36,861 nucleotides of DNA from the NCBI GenBank assembly GCA_003030745.1, contig PYVG01000010.1, positions 1 to 36,861 on the forward strand. Direction: 5' to 3'. Source of the DNA: Pseudidiomarina aestuarii (GTDB lineage Bacteria; Pseudomonadota; Gammaproteobacteria; Enterobacterales; Alteromonadaceae). Every line of letters starts with the position of its first letter. The first letter of the stretch is position 1. The notes under the pieces were generated by a model. It had not been told where the DNA came from. It saw nothing but the letters and a program-made list of their open reading frames with translations, and ran no database searches. The position numbers and the translations under genes are program-made. Shown piece by piece: positions 1 through 9,186 of this stretch.

Positions 1-292
1 AGGCGAGGATATCGACTTCATTACTTTGCAGAAGGTTAAATAGCGCAGTGACGCTGTAGCGAGGAACCATTTCCAATTCAACGCCAAGTTCATCCGCAAA
101 AGCGCGGGCGAGGACATACTCCAAGCCCGCATCACGTTCTTGATCGAGGAAGTAAGTTGATGGACCGAGGAGCGTACCGACTCGCAGTACACCACGTTCT
201 TGAATGAGTTCGAGTTGGCTGTCTTGCGCTTGCGGCGCGCAACCAAGCAAAATCATCGCACTGATGATTAAGCTAAGCCAACGCGCCAGCAT
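1..292 (-). CDS. mltF: Membrane-bound lytic murein transglycosylase F-like protein, N-terminal part (cut by window edge)
   Basis: Only the first 97 codons lie in the window. The reading frame opens with a short hydrophobic leader ending in the lipobox LLGC (Cys18), so the product is a predicted lipoprotein. The mature part then reads ERGVLRVGTLLGPSTYFLD and GLEYVLARAFADELGVELE, the start of a periplasmic solute-binding (SBP_bac_3) domain as in MltF, whose lytic transglycosylase domain would follow beyond the edge. MltF cleaves peptidoglycan glycan strands to 1,6-anhydromuropeptides. The gene starts 2 bases after the guaA stop, so it is probably the last or a later gene of the guaB-guaA transcript. 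E. coli MltF is not a lipoprotein of this form. A plain solute-binding protein without the transglycosylase domain cannot be excluded from this fragment. Confidence 0.75.
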   Translation of the reverse strand, partial: MLARWLSLIISAMILLGCAPQAQDSQLELIQERGVLRVGTLLGPSTYFLDQERDAGLEYVLARAFADELGVELEMVPRYSVTALFNLLQSNEVDILA

Positions 293-294
293 GG

Positions 295-1869
295 CTATTC
301 CCACTCAATTGTAGCTGGCGGTTTACCCGAAATATCGTAAACCACTCGCGAGATCCCATCGATTTCATTGATGATTCGGTTGGATACTTTTTCTAGTAAG
401 TCGTAAGGCAAGTGTGCCCAACGCGCCGTCATAAAGTCAATGGTCTCCACCGCTCGCAAAGCAATGACCCAGTCATACTTACGCGCATCGCCCATCACAC
501 CGACCGAACGCACAGGTAAAAATACAGCAAAGGCTTGGCTGACCTGATGATACAGGCCGGCATTGCGAAGTTCTGTGATGAAAATATGGTCGGCACGACG
601 AAGCAGTTCGCAGTACTCTTTTTTCACCTCAGCCAACACGCGCACGCCAAGGCCAGGGCCTGGGAATGGGTGACGGTACAGCATGTCATACGGTAAACCG
701 AGTTCTAAGCCGATTTTGCGTACTTCGTCTTTAAACAACTCACGCAGCGGCTCAACCAAGCTCAACTTCATGTCAGCTGGCAAACCACCGACATTGTGGT
801 GCGATTTAATGACATGCGCTTTGCCGGTTTTGGAACCCGCAGACTCAATCACGTCTGGATAGATAGTGCCTTGCGCTAAGTAGCTAACGTCTTTAATACG
901 GCTGGCTTGCTCATCAAAAATATCGATAAATACACCACCGATAATTTTGCGCTTGGCTTCTGGGTCTTTCTCACCCGCTAAGGCGTCGAGGAACCGATCT
1001 TCGGCATCCACATGAACGATGTTCAGACCATAATGGTCGCCAAACATCTCCATCACCTGCTCCGCTTCTTGCCAACGCAGTAAGCCGTTGTCGACAAAGA
1101 CGCAGGTCAGTTGATCGCCAATAGCACGATGCAACAACATTGCCGTGACCGAGCTATCAACACCGCCGGATAGGCCTAATACAACCTTGCCAGAACCGAC
1201 TTGCTCACGAATACGCGCGACCGCGTCATCAATGATGTGCGCTGGTGTCCAGTTGCGCTCACATTCGCAAATTTCGACCACGAAATGTTCTAACATGCGC
1301 AAACCCTGACGCGTGTGCGTCACTTCTGGGTGGAACTGAACACCATAGAAATCGCGTTTGTCGTCAACCATCGCCGCAATTGGGCAAGTAGGCGTTTGTG
1401 CCGAAATACTGAAGCCTTCAGGCGCTTCAATCACCTTGTCACCGTGACTCATCCACACATCAAGAAGAGGATTACCATTCTCATGAACGGCGTCTTCAAT
1501 ATGGTGAAACAGTGGATTGGGCGCAATGCGTTCCACTTGTGCATAGCCAAATTCACGCTCTAAAGAGCCCTGAACTTTGCCGCCTAACTGGGCTGCCATG
1601 GTTTGCATGCCGTAGCAAATACCGAATACCGGAACACATGCTTCAAACACATAGTCAGGTGCGCGCGGTGAGCCCTTTTCTGTCACAGATTCAGGACCAC
1701 CAGAAAGGATTATGCCGTTCGGCGCAAACTCTTTAATATCGGCCTCGGAAACGTCCCATGCCCAGAGTTCACAGTAAACGCCCAACTCACGGACGCGACG
1801 GGCAATCAGCTGCGTATATTGCGAGCCGAAGTCGAGGATCAAAATTCGATGTGCATGAATATCTTGCAT
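295..1869 (-). CDS. guaA: GMP synthase (glutamine-hydrolysing)
   Basis: Converts XMP to GMP with ATP and glutamine, the last step of de novo guanine nucleotide synthesis in the cytosol. The 524-residue length matches the family (E. coli 525). An N-terminal class I glutamine amidotransferase domain holds the triad Cys85 (GICYGMQ), His180 and Glu182 (FHPEVTH). The ATP pyrophosphatase domain starts with the PP-loop SGGVDSS at residues 234-240. A dimerisation domain with RHPFPGPGL and the C-terminal PPATIEWE close the protein. The gene lies 6 bases downstream of guaB and 2 bases upstream of the mltF-like gene, so guaB, guaA and probably mltF form one operon. guaBA coupling is widespread in gammaproteobacteria. 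Confidence 0.98.
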   Translation of the reverse strand: MQDIHAHRILILDFGSQYTQLIARRVRELGVYCELWAWDVSEADIKEFAPNGIILSGGPESVTEKGSPRAPDYVFEACVPVFGICYGMQTMAAQLGGKVQGSLEREFGYAQVERIAPNPLFHHIEDAVHENGNPLLDVWMSHGDKVIEAPEGFSISAQTPTCPIAAMVDDKRDFYGVQFHPEVTHTRQGLRMLEHFVVEICECERNWTPAHIIDDAVARIREQVGSGKVVLGLSGGVDSSVTAMLLHRAIGDQLTCVFVDNGLLRWQEAEQVMEMFGDHYGLNIVHVDAEDRFLDALAGEKDPEAKRKIIGGVFIDIFDEQASRIKDVSYLAQGTIYPDVIESAGSKTGKAHVIKSHHNVGGLPADMKLSLVEPLRELFKDEVRKIGLELGLPYDMLYRHPFPGPGLGVRVLAEVKKEYCELLRRADHIFITELRNAGLYHQVSQAFAVFLPVRSVGVMGDARKYDWVIALRAVETIDFMTARWAHLPYDLLEKVSNRIINEIDGISRVVYDISGKPPATIEWE

Positions 1870-1875
1870 GATGTC

Positions 1876-3345
1876 TTAACCCATCCGGTAGTTAGGTGCT
1901 TCTTTGGTAATTTGCACATCGTGCACGTGTGACTCGCCCATGCCAGCCGCGGTGACTTTGACAAATTGTGGTTTGGTGCGCATTTCTTTAATGTTGGCAC
2001 TACCCGTCAAACCCATTGCTGAGCGCAAGCCACCCATTTGCTGATGAATAATGGTAGCGATTGGGCCTTTGTAAGCAACGCGTCCTTCAATACCTTCTGG
2101 TACCAACTTCTCCGCTTCGTTTGTCGCTTGGAAATAGCGATCAGACGAACCATGACGCTGATTCATCGCACCAATACTGCCCATGCCACGATAGGATTTG
2201 TAATAGCGACCTTGATAAAGTTCGACTTCACCCGGTGATTCTTCCGTACCGGCTAGCATACTGCCAACCATGACACAGTCTGCACCGGCAGCGATGGCTT
2301 TGGCGATATCACCTGAGAATCGAATGCCACCGTCGGCAATCACTGGAATGTTAGAGCCTTTCAATGCATCAACTGCATCCGAAATAGCGGTGATTTGCGG
2401 CACGCCGCAACCGGTTACAATACGCGTGGTACAAATAGAGCCTGGACCGATACCAACCTTCACAGCGTCTACTCCGGCGTCAGCGAGTGCTTTGGCGCCA
2501 GCGCCTGTAGCTACATTGCCACCAATAATGGAGAGCTCTGGATAGCGCTTACGAGCCCATGCAACGCGGTCTAATACGCCCTGCGAATGACCATGCGAGG
2601 TATCAATTAACAAGACATCTATGCCTGCCTCGACCAACGCGTCAATGCGCTCGTCGGTGCCTGGACCAACGCCTACAGCAGCGCCTACACGCAGCCGACC
2701 TAATTCGTCTTTACACGCATTCGGCTTGTTTTCCGCTTTGGTGAAATCTTTCAGTGTGATCATGCCGCGCAAATGGAAGTCGTTATCGACCACCAGAATC
2801 TTTTCAATGCGATGCTGGTGCATGAGGCCCAAGATTTCCTCACTGCCCGCATTCTCTTTGACGGTCACTAATTTATCTTTCGGTGTCATGATGCTGCTGA
2901 CTCGCTTGCTGTCATCTTTTTCAGCACGCGTATCACGTCCGGTGATGATGCCGGCCAGTTCACCTGATTTTTCGACAACAGGGAAACCGTGGAAGCCATG
3001 TTCCAGTGCTAATGCACGAATTTCACCGAGAGTCGTGTCGGGTGACACCGTAATCGGATCAGAGACCACGCCGCTTTCGTATTTTTTCACGCGACGAACG
3101 TGCGCTGCTTGTTCAGCAATCGTCATATTCTTGTGAATGAAGCCAATGCCCCCTTCTTGCGCGAGAGCAATAGCTAGCGCTGCTTCAGTGACCGTATCCA
3201 TAGCGGCTGAAACCATAGGAATATTGAGCTCGATGGTCCGCGTTAGACGCGTGCGCAGGTCGGCTGTATGGGGTAAAACGGTGGAGTGACCGGGGACGAG
3301 CAGAACGTCGTCAAAGGTTAGTGCTTCTTGGGCAATTCGTAGCAT
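1876..3345 (-). CDS. guaB: Inosine-5'-monophosphate dehydrogenase
   Basis: Oxidises IMP to XMP with NAD+, the committed step to guanine nucleotides. The 489-residue length fits (E. coli 488). The TIM barrel is interrupted by two CBS domains at about residues 92-204 ([15 protein letters not shown], then [12 protein letters not shown]). The catalytic Cys305 sits in [11 protein letters not shown], and the flap and C-terminal region include [10 protein letters not shown] and a potassium-site-type sequence. The chosen ATG matches the usual [18 protein letters not shown] start. It is the first gene of guaB-guaA-(mltF) and is divergent from xseA, with about 100 bases between the two start codons. 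A sigma70-like promoter is visible in that gap. Confidence 0.98.
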   Translation of the reverse strand: MLRIAQEALTFDDVLLVPGHSTVLPHTADLRTRLTRTIELNIPMVSAAMDTVTEAALAIALAQEGGIGFIHKNMTIAEQAAHVRRVKKYESGVVSDPITVSPDTTLGEIRALALEHGFHGFPVVEKSGELAGIITGRDTRAEKDDSKRVSSIMTPKDKLVTVKENAGSEEILGLMHQHRIEKILVVDNDFHLRGMITLKDFTKAENKPNACKDELGRLRVGAAVGVGPGTDERIDALVEAGIDVLLIDTSHGHSQGVLDRVAWARKRYPELSIIGGNVATGAGAKALADAGVDAVKVGIGPGSICTTRIVTGCGVPQITAISDAVDALKGSNIPVIADGGIRFSGDIAKAIAAGADCVMVGSMLAGTEESPGEVELYQGRYYKSYRGMGSIGAMNQRHGSSDRYFQATNEAEKLVPEGIEGRVAYKGPIATIIHQQMGGLRSAMGLTGSANIKEMRTKPQFVKVTAAGMGESHVHDVQITKEAPNYRMG

Positions 3346-3382
3346 GGCAACATCTCACTAGCTGACTTAATGTTGCGGGAGG

Positions 3383-3411
3383 ATTTTACTCGAAAAGCCC
3401 TTTTCAGTAAA
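3383..3411 (-). promoter_or_regulatory. Putative guaB promoter with a palindrome in its spacer
   Basis: On the minus strand TTTACT (3411-3406) and TAAAAT (3388-3383) are separated by exactly 17 bases, 38 bases upstream of the guaB ATG. The spacer contains the perfect inverted repeat GAAAAG-cc-CTTTTC (3392-3405), a possible operator. It does not resemble the E. coli PurR site. A role in repression is inference only. Confidence 0.5.
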
Positions 3412-3446
3412 CTGATTTTTTGCTAACCGCCCCTACCGAGAGCAAC

Positions 3447-4793
3447 ATGCCATCTGCCACTGAACAACGTCAGGTTTTCACCGTCGCATCACTGAATGCA
3501 GAAGTCCGCCAAGTATTGGAACAGGGCTTCGGCATGGTCTGGCTGATGGGTGAAATTTCTAACTTCGCCGCACCCGGTTCTGGGCATTGGTATTTGACGT
3601 TAAAGGACGAGCGCGCGCAGATTCGTGCTGCCATGTTCAGAAGCGCGAATCAACGTGTTCGCATTCGTCCACAAAACGGTATGCAAGTGCTGGTACGCGC
3701 TAAAATTACGGTTTATGAGCCACGTGGCGACTACCAACTCATTATTGAGCACATGGAAGATGCCGGCGCAGGGCTGCTACAACAGCAGTATGAGCAGTTG
3801 AAACAAAAGCTGCAGGCGGAAGGCCTCTTTGACCCTGCGGTGAAAAAGCCGTTACCCAGCGAAATTCGACGCGTCGGGGTGCTGACCTCGCCAACCGGTG
3901 CCGCTATTCGCGACGTCCTTGCCGTGCTAAAACGGCGCGACCCGAGTATCGAAGTAGTGATTTATCCCAGCGCGGTGCAAGGTCAAGCTGCCACCCAAGA
4001 GTTACTACGCATGTTGCAACGGGCGTGTGATCGCAACGAAGTCGATGTATTAATTGTCACGCGCGGCGGCGGCTCACTCGAAGATCTCTGGTGCTTTAAT
4101 GATGAGCAGTTGGCCTATGCGCTGCACTCTTGCCCGCTACCGACTATTAGTGCGGTGGGTCATGAAGTCGATTTCACCATTGCTGACTTTGTTTGTGACG
4201 TGCGCGCACCAACGCCTTCAGCAGCTGCCGAGTTAGTCAGTACTGACCAACGTGAGCGGCTGCGACACGCGCAGCAGTTCGAACAACGGTTGCAACAAGC
4301 CTGGCTGCGCTTCCGAACGTATCAGCAGCAAGCGCATCTGCACTTACATCGTCGTTTGCTTCAACAAGATCCGCAACGGCGTCTACACATGGATTCACAG
4401 CGTGCTGATGACCTGCAAGAGCGCTCCATTCGCGCGATGCAACGCATCATGCAAGGACAACGCCAGAACCAACTGAATTTGGTACAACGGTTGCAACGCG
4501 TGCATCCACAACGGCAACTTGAGCCATTGAAGCAGCATCAACAAAGCTTAGAGCAGCGGTTAGCCCGCGCTATCACCACGCGCATGAAAGAACGGCGGCA
4601 ACAATTTGCTGGGCTGTCACAGGCGTTACAAATGGTGAGTCCGCTACAAACCATTGCGCGTGGCTATGCAGTGGCACAAAAAGAAGATGGGCAAGTCATT
4701 CGCTCGCCAGCTGATGTGGAAACCGGTGAGTCATTTCAAGTTCGGGTGGCACAAGGCCAGTTTTCAGCAGTGAAAACGGAACCCACTAAGTAA
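3447..4793 (+). CDS. xseA: Exodeoxyribonuclease VII large subunit
   Basis: Catalytic and DNA-binding subunit of ExoVII, which degrades single-stranded DNA from both ends. It needs the small subunit XseB, encoded far away at 26188. The N-terminal OB-fold carries the hallmark [20 protein letters not shown]. The central nuclease domain has [35 protein letters not shown] and [13 protein letters not shown] long glutamine- and arginine-rich coiled coil follows to the C-terminal tail with ARGYAVA. I chose ATG 3447 (448 residues) over the in-frame TTG at 3420, because family members start directly before the FTVxxLN segment and a GAGAG ribosome-binding sequence lies 5' of it. The 3' end overlaps the convergent AEC permease gene by 8 bases. 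Confidence 0.95.
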   Translation: MPSATEQRQVFTVASLNAEVRQVLEQGFGMVWLMGEISNFAAPGSGHWYLTLKDERAQIRAAMFRSANQRVRIRPQNGMQVLVRAKITVYEPRGDYQLIIEHMEDAGAGLLQQQYEQLKQKLQAEGLFDPAVKKPLPSEIRRVGVLTSPTGAAIRDVLAVLKRRDPSIEVVIYPSAVQGQAATQELLRMLQRACDRNEVDVLIVTRGGGSLEDLWCFNDEQLAYALHSCPLPTISAVGHEVDFTIADFVCDVRAPTPSAAAELVSTDQRERLRHAQQFEQRLQQAWLRFRTYQQQAHLHLHRRLLQQDPQRRLHMDSQRADDLQERSIRAMQRIMQGQRQNQLNLVQRLQRVHPQRQLEPLKQHQQSLEQRLARAITTRMKERRQQFAGLSQALQMVSPLQTIARGYAVAQKEDGQVIRSPADVETGESFQVRVAQGQFSAVKTEPTK

Positions 4794-5719
4794 TTCGGGC
4801 GAGTTGGTTTACCAGCCAGAACCATAACGGCAGGGTGAGAAAGCAGAACACAATGCCATAACCGACAATGGCCGCAGCTAACGTCGGCGCGAGTCCTGCC
4901 ATAATTGCTAATGCCCCAGCTGAAATCATCGCAGGCATCGCTGCCTCTAGTAGTGTCACCTGAACCACCAGTTGGTCGAGACCAAAAGGCCATAGTAATC
5001 CCAGTACTACCAGTGGAGTGAGCACTAACTTAATCACGAGCGCGCCAAGCAATGGCCCACGATCTTCCTGCGGCAAGCGAAACTTCAACTGAAAGCCGAC
5101 GGCGACCATAATGACCGGAACCAGCGTCACCGCCAATGAATCAATAAAACGTTGAACTGCCGCATGGTAGTCAATAGAGCGACACAGAAGCGCCACAATT
5201 AATGCAATGAACGGCGGGAAGGTGACGATTTTCTTGGTTAGCTGCCAAGCGCTCGGACGACGCGCCTCGCCACCGGGATCGGCGCTATACACCGCCGCTA
5301 TAATGGTCGCGTAAATAGATAGAATTAAGAAGGAACCCAGTTGATCATACAACAGCGCAAACGGAATCCCTGCAGGACCGAAAAAGGCTTCGATCATTGG
5401 AAAACCGACAAATGAGGTATTCCCCCAAAGGCACAATAATCAGCATGGCGCCCGTTGTTGAACGCGACCACTGAAAGCGGCGACTGCACCACAGCAACAA
5501 CGGCACCGTCAAAGCTAGTAATAACCAAGGTACCACCGCAGGAATGACCAGCGCGGTGGATAACTCTAATAGAGGAATTTTTTGTAGGACTAACGCAGGT
5601 AATGCCACGTAAATAACGTAGGCATTGAGGATCTGGCCCGTATTTTGTGGGAATTGCCGGCTGCGTTGTAGCAGTAAACCTATCAACAAATAACCGGCAA
5701 TAAATAAGAAATTAGCCAT
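4786..5719 (-). pseudogene. AEC (auxin efflux carrier) family permease, interrupted by a frameshift
   Basis: Two overlapping frames encode one protein. Residues from 5719 down to about 5427 (start MANFLFIAGYLLIG, good AGAGAGGATC upstream) give the N-terminal transmembrane half up to MLIIVPLG. The continuation NTSFVGFPMIEAFFG and the C-terminal half run in another frame to the TAG at 4786. The break falls in a run of five C (five G on the coding strand) at 5422-5426. Removing one base gives a continuous 310-residue, roughly ten-helix protein of normal AEC length with the conserved GNTSFVGFP. AEC members export or import small organic anions; the substrate here is unknown. It could be a real recent mutation, a heterogeneous site or a sequencing error. 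The rest of the frame is undamaged, so any inactivation would be very recent. Confidence 0.85.
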
Positions 5720-5749
5720 GATCCTCTCTAATGTGCCAGGTCAACGGCT

Positions 5750-6694
5750 TTAGAAGCGGTGTTCAATCCCGATAGCTACATAGCTTTGGTCAGCATTGAT
5801 GGTTTCTAAGTCACGACCAGTGTACCAAGCAAAGACTTTGGTGCTTTTACTAAATTTATAATCTGCACCAAACGCCAGTGAATTATCACGCCCATCTTCA
5901 AAGTCCATCATTTGGTACTGAACCTTCGCGACGAACTTACCAAATGGACGTTGTGCACTGACCACATAACCATCGGCTTGCGCAGTACCATCGACTTGCT
6001 CTTGATCTTGCCACATTAGACCAACCATGGTCTCTCCGACGTTGGTATAACCAACCGCACGAATAATGTCATAGCCTTCGACTTTCGAGTCCATACCTGC
6101 TGCAAGATAGTAACTGGTATCGTCTAAGTCTTCGTCACCATAAGTCACCGCCATCGAAATACCATCATCAACGGCGTCGTCTTCACTGACTACGTAGCTC
6201 GCCGCAACAGCAAATTGATTCCATTTTGGCGAGTAGTACGACAACGTATTTTTCGTGCGATTCTCGCCTTCAAATAAGGCTTTCACGTCAGCCTCATAAT
6301 CACTAAACGCGTCGATATCACCTTGCAGTGTTTTCAACACGGTATCACGACGGCCAATGGTCACTTCACCGAAGTTACCGCGTAAGCCAATATACTGATT
6401 CCGCGACTTCAAATTATCATCGCTACCCAAATCAGCAACATCCACTTGCCATTCTAATTGGTAAATGACTTCAAGTGTGTCGGTTAACTGCGCGCCCCCC
6501 TTCACACCAATGCGTGAAGCATTGCTAACAACTTCGCTATCGCTGCCCGCACCGTCATCTGACTGTTGCAGCGAAACATTGATACGACCATAGAAGTCAA
6601 AGGTAGGTTCGTCTGCTGCAGATACAGCAGTATAGGGTGCAGACAAAAGCAATGCACCAGCGACAAAAAATGTGTTCTTAAATGAGTTGATCAT
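5750..6694 (-). CDS. Outer-membrane general porin (16-stranded type), predicted Pho-regulated
   Basis: Predicted trimeric beta-barrel porin of the OmpC/PhoE-like gram-negative class. A signal peptide (MINSFKN, hydrophobic core, cleavage near AVSAADEP) is followed by FDFYGRINVSL, then SRIGVKGG, GLRGNFGEVTIGRRDT with a putative constriction loop L3, and many alternating beta strands, ending in the C-terminal Phe of EHRF used for barrel assembly. The mature protein is rich in Asp and Glu. An in-frame ATG 9 bases upstream (6703) is an alternative start. The gene is the last of the central minus-strand block, 165 bases after the TPR gene, and has its own Pho-type promoter. A GCTCG-gta-CGAGC stem lies in the leader (6720-6732). 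Anion selectivity, as in E. coli PhoE, is suggested by regulation but not shown by residues. Confidence 0.88.
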   Translation of the reverse strand: MINSFKNTFFVAGALLLSAPYTAVSAADEPTFDFYGRINVSLQQSDDGAGSDSEVVSNASRIGVKGGAQLTDTLEVIYQLEWQVDVADLGSDDNLKSRNQYIGLRGNFGEVTIGRRDTVLKTLQGDIDAFSDYEADVKALFEGENRTKNTLSYYSPKWNQFAVAASYVVSEDDAVDDGISMAVTYGDEDLDDTSYYLAAGMDSKVEGYDIIRAVGYTNVGETMVGLMWQDQEQVDGTAQADGYVVSAQRPFGKFVAKVQYQMMDFEDGRDNSLAFGADYKFSKSTKVFAWYTGRDLETINADQSYVAIGIEHRF

Positions 6695-6763
6695 GTGCGC
6701 CATCCGATAATTATATGCTGCTCGGTACGAGCGCGCCTAGCGACACGCTCATCTTGGTTGCAT

Positions 6764-6797
6764 ATGGTATGGCACTTTTATGACAGCTTCATGACTC
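6764..6797 (-). promoter_or_regulatory. Putative PhoB-activated promoter of the porin gene
   Basis: On the minus strand GAGTCAT-gaag-CTGTCAT (6797-6780) gives two Pho-box repeats 11 bp apart; the second is perfect and the first has two mismatches to CTGTCAT. After exactly 10 bases comes the -10-like TACCAT (6769-6764). The next 11-bp register, GTGCCAT at 6775-6769, is a weaker third repeat. There is no good -35 box, as expected for a PhoB-dependent promoter. It lies about 70-103 bases upstream of the porin ATG. Confidence 0.68.
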
Positions 6798-6859
6798 TAT
6801 GAATCTTTTTTGTCATTTACATTTCAGTTTTACGTCACTTTCATTGCAAATTATTGATT

Positions 6860-8125
6860 TTATGATGAAGATTTACGCAATTCAGTCAACCGGTCGCGCT
6901 GCTCTTTTTCTGAGCTGGTATAGCGTTCCCACTGATTCGCTGTGCGTCGGACATCATCAAATTGCTTCGCTTGCGCAAATGCTCGGAGTGCTTCGTTGAA
7001 ATTTTCTAAATTCAACTCCGCCATACCAATTACTAAATGCATATTGCCCGGTTGTTCCACACCACCTTTTTCTAAGGCTCGGCGGGCCGCACGAATGGCT
7101 TCTTGGTTGCGCTCTGCATTAATCAGCACCTGGGCGCGTTGCGCATCAAGCTCGCCGTCTTCACTCAGTTCAGCCGCAGCTTCTAATGCAGCAACCGCTT
7201 TATCAGTTTCGCGCGCGGCAACCCAGCTTTGTGCCAACATTTTCAGGTTACGTAAGTTACGCTCAATTTTACCTTCTTCAAGTCCACGCTCGAGCACCTT
7301 ACCGGCTTTGTACGGAACATCACTGAAGAAGTAGCTTTGCGCGAGATTCATCAGGTCGCTGCCCTTCGTCAAGAAACCTTGCTGGTAGGCTGCTTCTAAT
7401 AACGCCAACTGCTTAGCTTCTTGACCCAGCTGACCATAGACGCCAGCCAATTGAATCCAATACTCAGGCTTATTAAACGCTTTCACCATGGTTGCTAGCA
7501 CATCAGCAACCGCTTCGGTGTTACCCAATTCAAAGTGAATCGCACGTTGCAACAGGTACCAGTTTTCGTCACCGTAATTACCCTCGGCTTCTACTTTCTC
7601 GATAGCAGCAGTAATCGGCGCTAACGCCTCTGCATAGCTTTCTTGCTGATACAAGGCTTGTGCTTTTAAGACCAAGGCTTTGGTTTGCTCGGCATCACCG
7701 ACCAGCGCTTGCCAGCGGTCTAAGAATGCCAGGGTGTCATCATAACGACCCTCACCCAGAGCCAACTGCGCTAAGCTGAATAAAGTGTTTTGTTGCAATG
7801 ACTCTGGAATCGGATCTTCATCGACTACTTTGCTGAAGTAGTGAATAGCTCGCTCAATGTTGTCTTGACCGTAATACATGTAGCCATAGAAGTTCCATAA
7901 CATGGCGCGTTCATAGCTATTCATGCTGCTGATCTTGGCCTCTACATTTTGCAATGCAGCAATACCCGCAGGAACGTCACCGGCATCAGCCAGCTCTTGA
8001 GCGCGTGCCAACTGGCTATACACTTGCTCACGCAAAGCCGGTGTGCGTTTGCGCTCTTGCGACTCAGCAACCTGCAACGACGTTGCAAATAACACCAATG
8101 CGATTAAAAATAAGTGACGTTTCAT
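6860..8125 (-). CDS. Periplasmic TPR protein of the TonB2-type system
   Basis: 421 residues with a signal peptide (MKRHLFLIALVLFATSLQVA, cleavage near 20-22) and then an all-helical tetratricopeptide-repeat array through most of the protein. Examples are MLWNFYGYMYYGQDNIERAI, TLFSLAQLALGEGRYDDTL and NMHLVIGMAELNLENFNEAL. It is the last gene of the six-gene operon, 15 bases after tonB2. The same order (DUF3450, ttpC, exbB, exbD, tonB, TPR) is known from Vibrio TonB2 loci (VC1548-VC1543 in V. cholerae), where the TPR protein is a periplasmic accessory. I infer a scaffold role for the TonB complex or its receptor. No terminator is visible between it and the porin gene, so some read-through into the porin is possible. 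Confidence 0.88.
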   Translation of the reverse strand: MKRHLFLIALVLFATSLQVAESQERKRTPALREQVYSQLARAQELADAGDVPAGIAALQNVEAKISSMNSYERAMLWNFYGYMYYGQDNIERAIHYFSKVVDEDPIPESLQQNTLFSLAQLALGEGRYDDTLAFLDRWQALVGDAEQTKALVLKAQALYQQESYAEALAPITAAIEKVEAEGNYGDENWYLLQRAIHFELGNTEAVADVLATMVKAFNKPEYWIQLAGVYGQLGQEAKQLALLEAAYQQGFLTKGSDLMNLAQSYFFSDVPYKAGKVLERGLEEGKIERNLRNLKMLAQSWVAARETDKAVAALEAAAELSEDGELDAQRAQVLINAERNQEAIRAARRALEKGGVEQPGNMHLVIGMAELNLENFNEALRAFAQAKQFDDVRRTANQWERYTSSEKEQRDRLTELRKSSS

Positions 8126-8140
8126 GAGGCGATCCTCTGG

Positions 8141-8749
8141 TTAACCATCTATCTCGAAGGTAATGCGGTTTTGCACGCCTTCCACTTCCACCGCATCGCC
8201 ATTGACAACGCGTGGCTTGTATTTGAACTTCAACACCGCATCCATGGCAGCTTGATCAAAGATACTTTCCGGCTCCGCTTCAACCACACGCGGGTCACGA
8301 ACCGTGCCTTGGCGTGTGACCGTAAACTCGACCACGACATAGCCTTCGATACCGCGCTGTAATGCCCGACGCGGGTAAGCGGCTTGTACTTTAACAATCG
8401 GCAAATATTCACCATCACTGGTATCTAAACCGAGACCACCCGACAAGTTCGTATCGGCTTGAACCGTGGCACTGAAGTCAAAGCCCGCGGCATCACTAGT
8501 TTCGGCTACCGTATCTGACTGCGGTTGCGGTAAATCAGGTGGCGGCTCTTCTGGCTCCGGCGGACGCTCGGGTTTGCGTTCCTTTTCCTGCACCACCTCT
8601 TCGGGCTTCACGCGCACAAAGTCGAGAACACTGCCACGGGGCGGGTCAGTCATTGCACCCTCACCACCTGTGATCAGTGATTGCATTAGATAAAACAAAC
8701 CTAATGTAACGACTAGTGCGACGGCTAAAGCGGCAAAGAATCTCATCAT
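8141..8749 (-). CDS. tonB2: TonB2-type energy transducer
   Basis: 202-residue TonB-family protein that carries inner-membrane proton-motive energy to an outer-membrane receptor. One N-terminal transmembrane anchor (residues 3-26) is followed by a proline- and glutamate-rich periplasmic linker (about 49-78, with KPERPPEPEEPPPDLPQP) and a C-terminal TonB domain (about 115-202). That domain carries the YP motif (Tyr125-Pro126), RRALQRGIEGYVVVEFTV and FKYKPRVVNG. It is shorter than E. coli TonB (239), as usual for TonB2 types, and lacks the SHLS-like anchor motif in recognisable form. It starts 2 bases after exbD2. The likely client is the TonB-dependent receptor at 13374-16010, predicted to be under the same control. 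Other receptors elsewhere in the genome could also use it. Confidence 0.94.
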   Translation of the reverse strand: MMRFFAALAVALVVTLGLFYLMQSLITGGEGAMTDPPRGSVLDFVRVKPEEVVQEKERKPERPPEPEEPPPDLPQPQSDTVAETSDAAGFDFSATVQADTNLSGGLGLDTSDGEYLPIVKVQAAYPRRALQRGIEGYVVVEFTVTRQGTVRDPRVVEAEPESIFDQAAMDAVLKFKYKPRVVNGDAVEVEGVQNRITFEIDG

Positions 8750-8751
8750 AA

Positions 8752-9159
8752 CTAGTCTTCTTGCGTTGCAATGGAGACGTCGAATACACCGGCTGCGCGC
8801 GCTGCATCCATAACTTTGATCAAGGTTTCAGTTGTGGCTTTTTTATCGGCTTGAATGACCACAGAACCTTGCGGGTTTTCCGCATACAAACGTTCAATGT
8901 TGGCTTGCACCGCACGCGCATCGACCTGACGTTTGTTGATCCAGATTTCGCCGGTATCGCTGATCGCAACCAAGATATTGGCGCGGTCTTTCTGCACAGC
9001 GGTAGACGCCTCTGGACGGTTCACATCAATACCCGCCTCTTTCACAAAGCTCGCGGTCACGATAAAGAAGATCAGCATGATAAAAACAACGTCCAACATG
9101 GGCGTCATATCAATGGCTGTTTCTTCTTCATCAATCAAATTCGCAAAATGCTGTTTCAT
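8752..9159 (-). CDS. exbD2: ExbD-family proton channel subunit
   Basis: 135 residues, topology of one transmembrane helix plus a periplasmic domain. The helix DMTPMLDVVFIMLIFFIVT holds Asp23, equivalent to the proton-carrying Asp25 of E. coli ExbD. The periplasmic part shows the ExbD fold (NILVAISDTGEIWIN, GSVVIQADKKATTETLIKVMDAA). With ExbB2 it forms the proton-driven motor for TonB2. It lies 27 bases downstream of exbB2 and 2 bases upstream of tonB2. TolR is a related family, but the operon with tonB favours ExbD. Confidence 0.95.
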   Translation of the reverse strand: MKQHFANLIDEEETAIDMTPMLDVVFIMLIFFIVTASFVKEAGIDVNRPEASTAVQKDRANILVAISDTGEIWINKRQVDARAVQANIERLYAENPQGSVVIQADKKATTETLIKVMDAARAAGVFDVSIATQED

Positions 9160-9186
9160 CGGGTGAGACTCCTCATCCTTACCGAA

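Noticed and set aside
2621..3136. 171-codon open frame on the plus strand opposite guaB
   Set aside because: Low-complexity Ser/Thr/Pro translation with no family features, fully inside the conserved guaB gene; a shadow frame.
5422..5426. Phase-variable homopolymer or programmed frameshift in the AEC gene
   Set aside because: A run of five is short for slipped-strand variation, and no slippery heptamer with a downstream structure is evident; an error or a recent mutation is simpler.
6810..6838. Plus-strand Pho-like units TTGTCAT and ACGTCAC 22 bp apart
   Set aside because: The intermediate unit is poor and no plus-strand gene follows; judged to be chance in an AT-rich gap.
6942..7334. 130-codon open frame opposite the TPR gene
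   Set aside because: Ser/Ala-rich translation, antisense to a clear TPR protein, no ribosome-binding site; a shadow frame.
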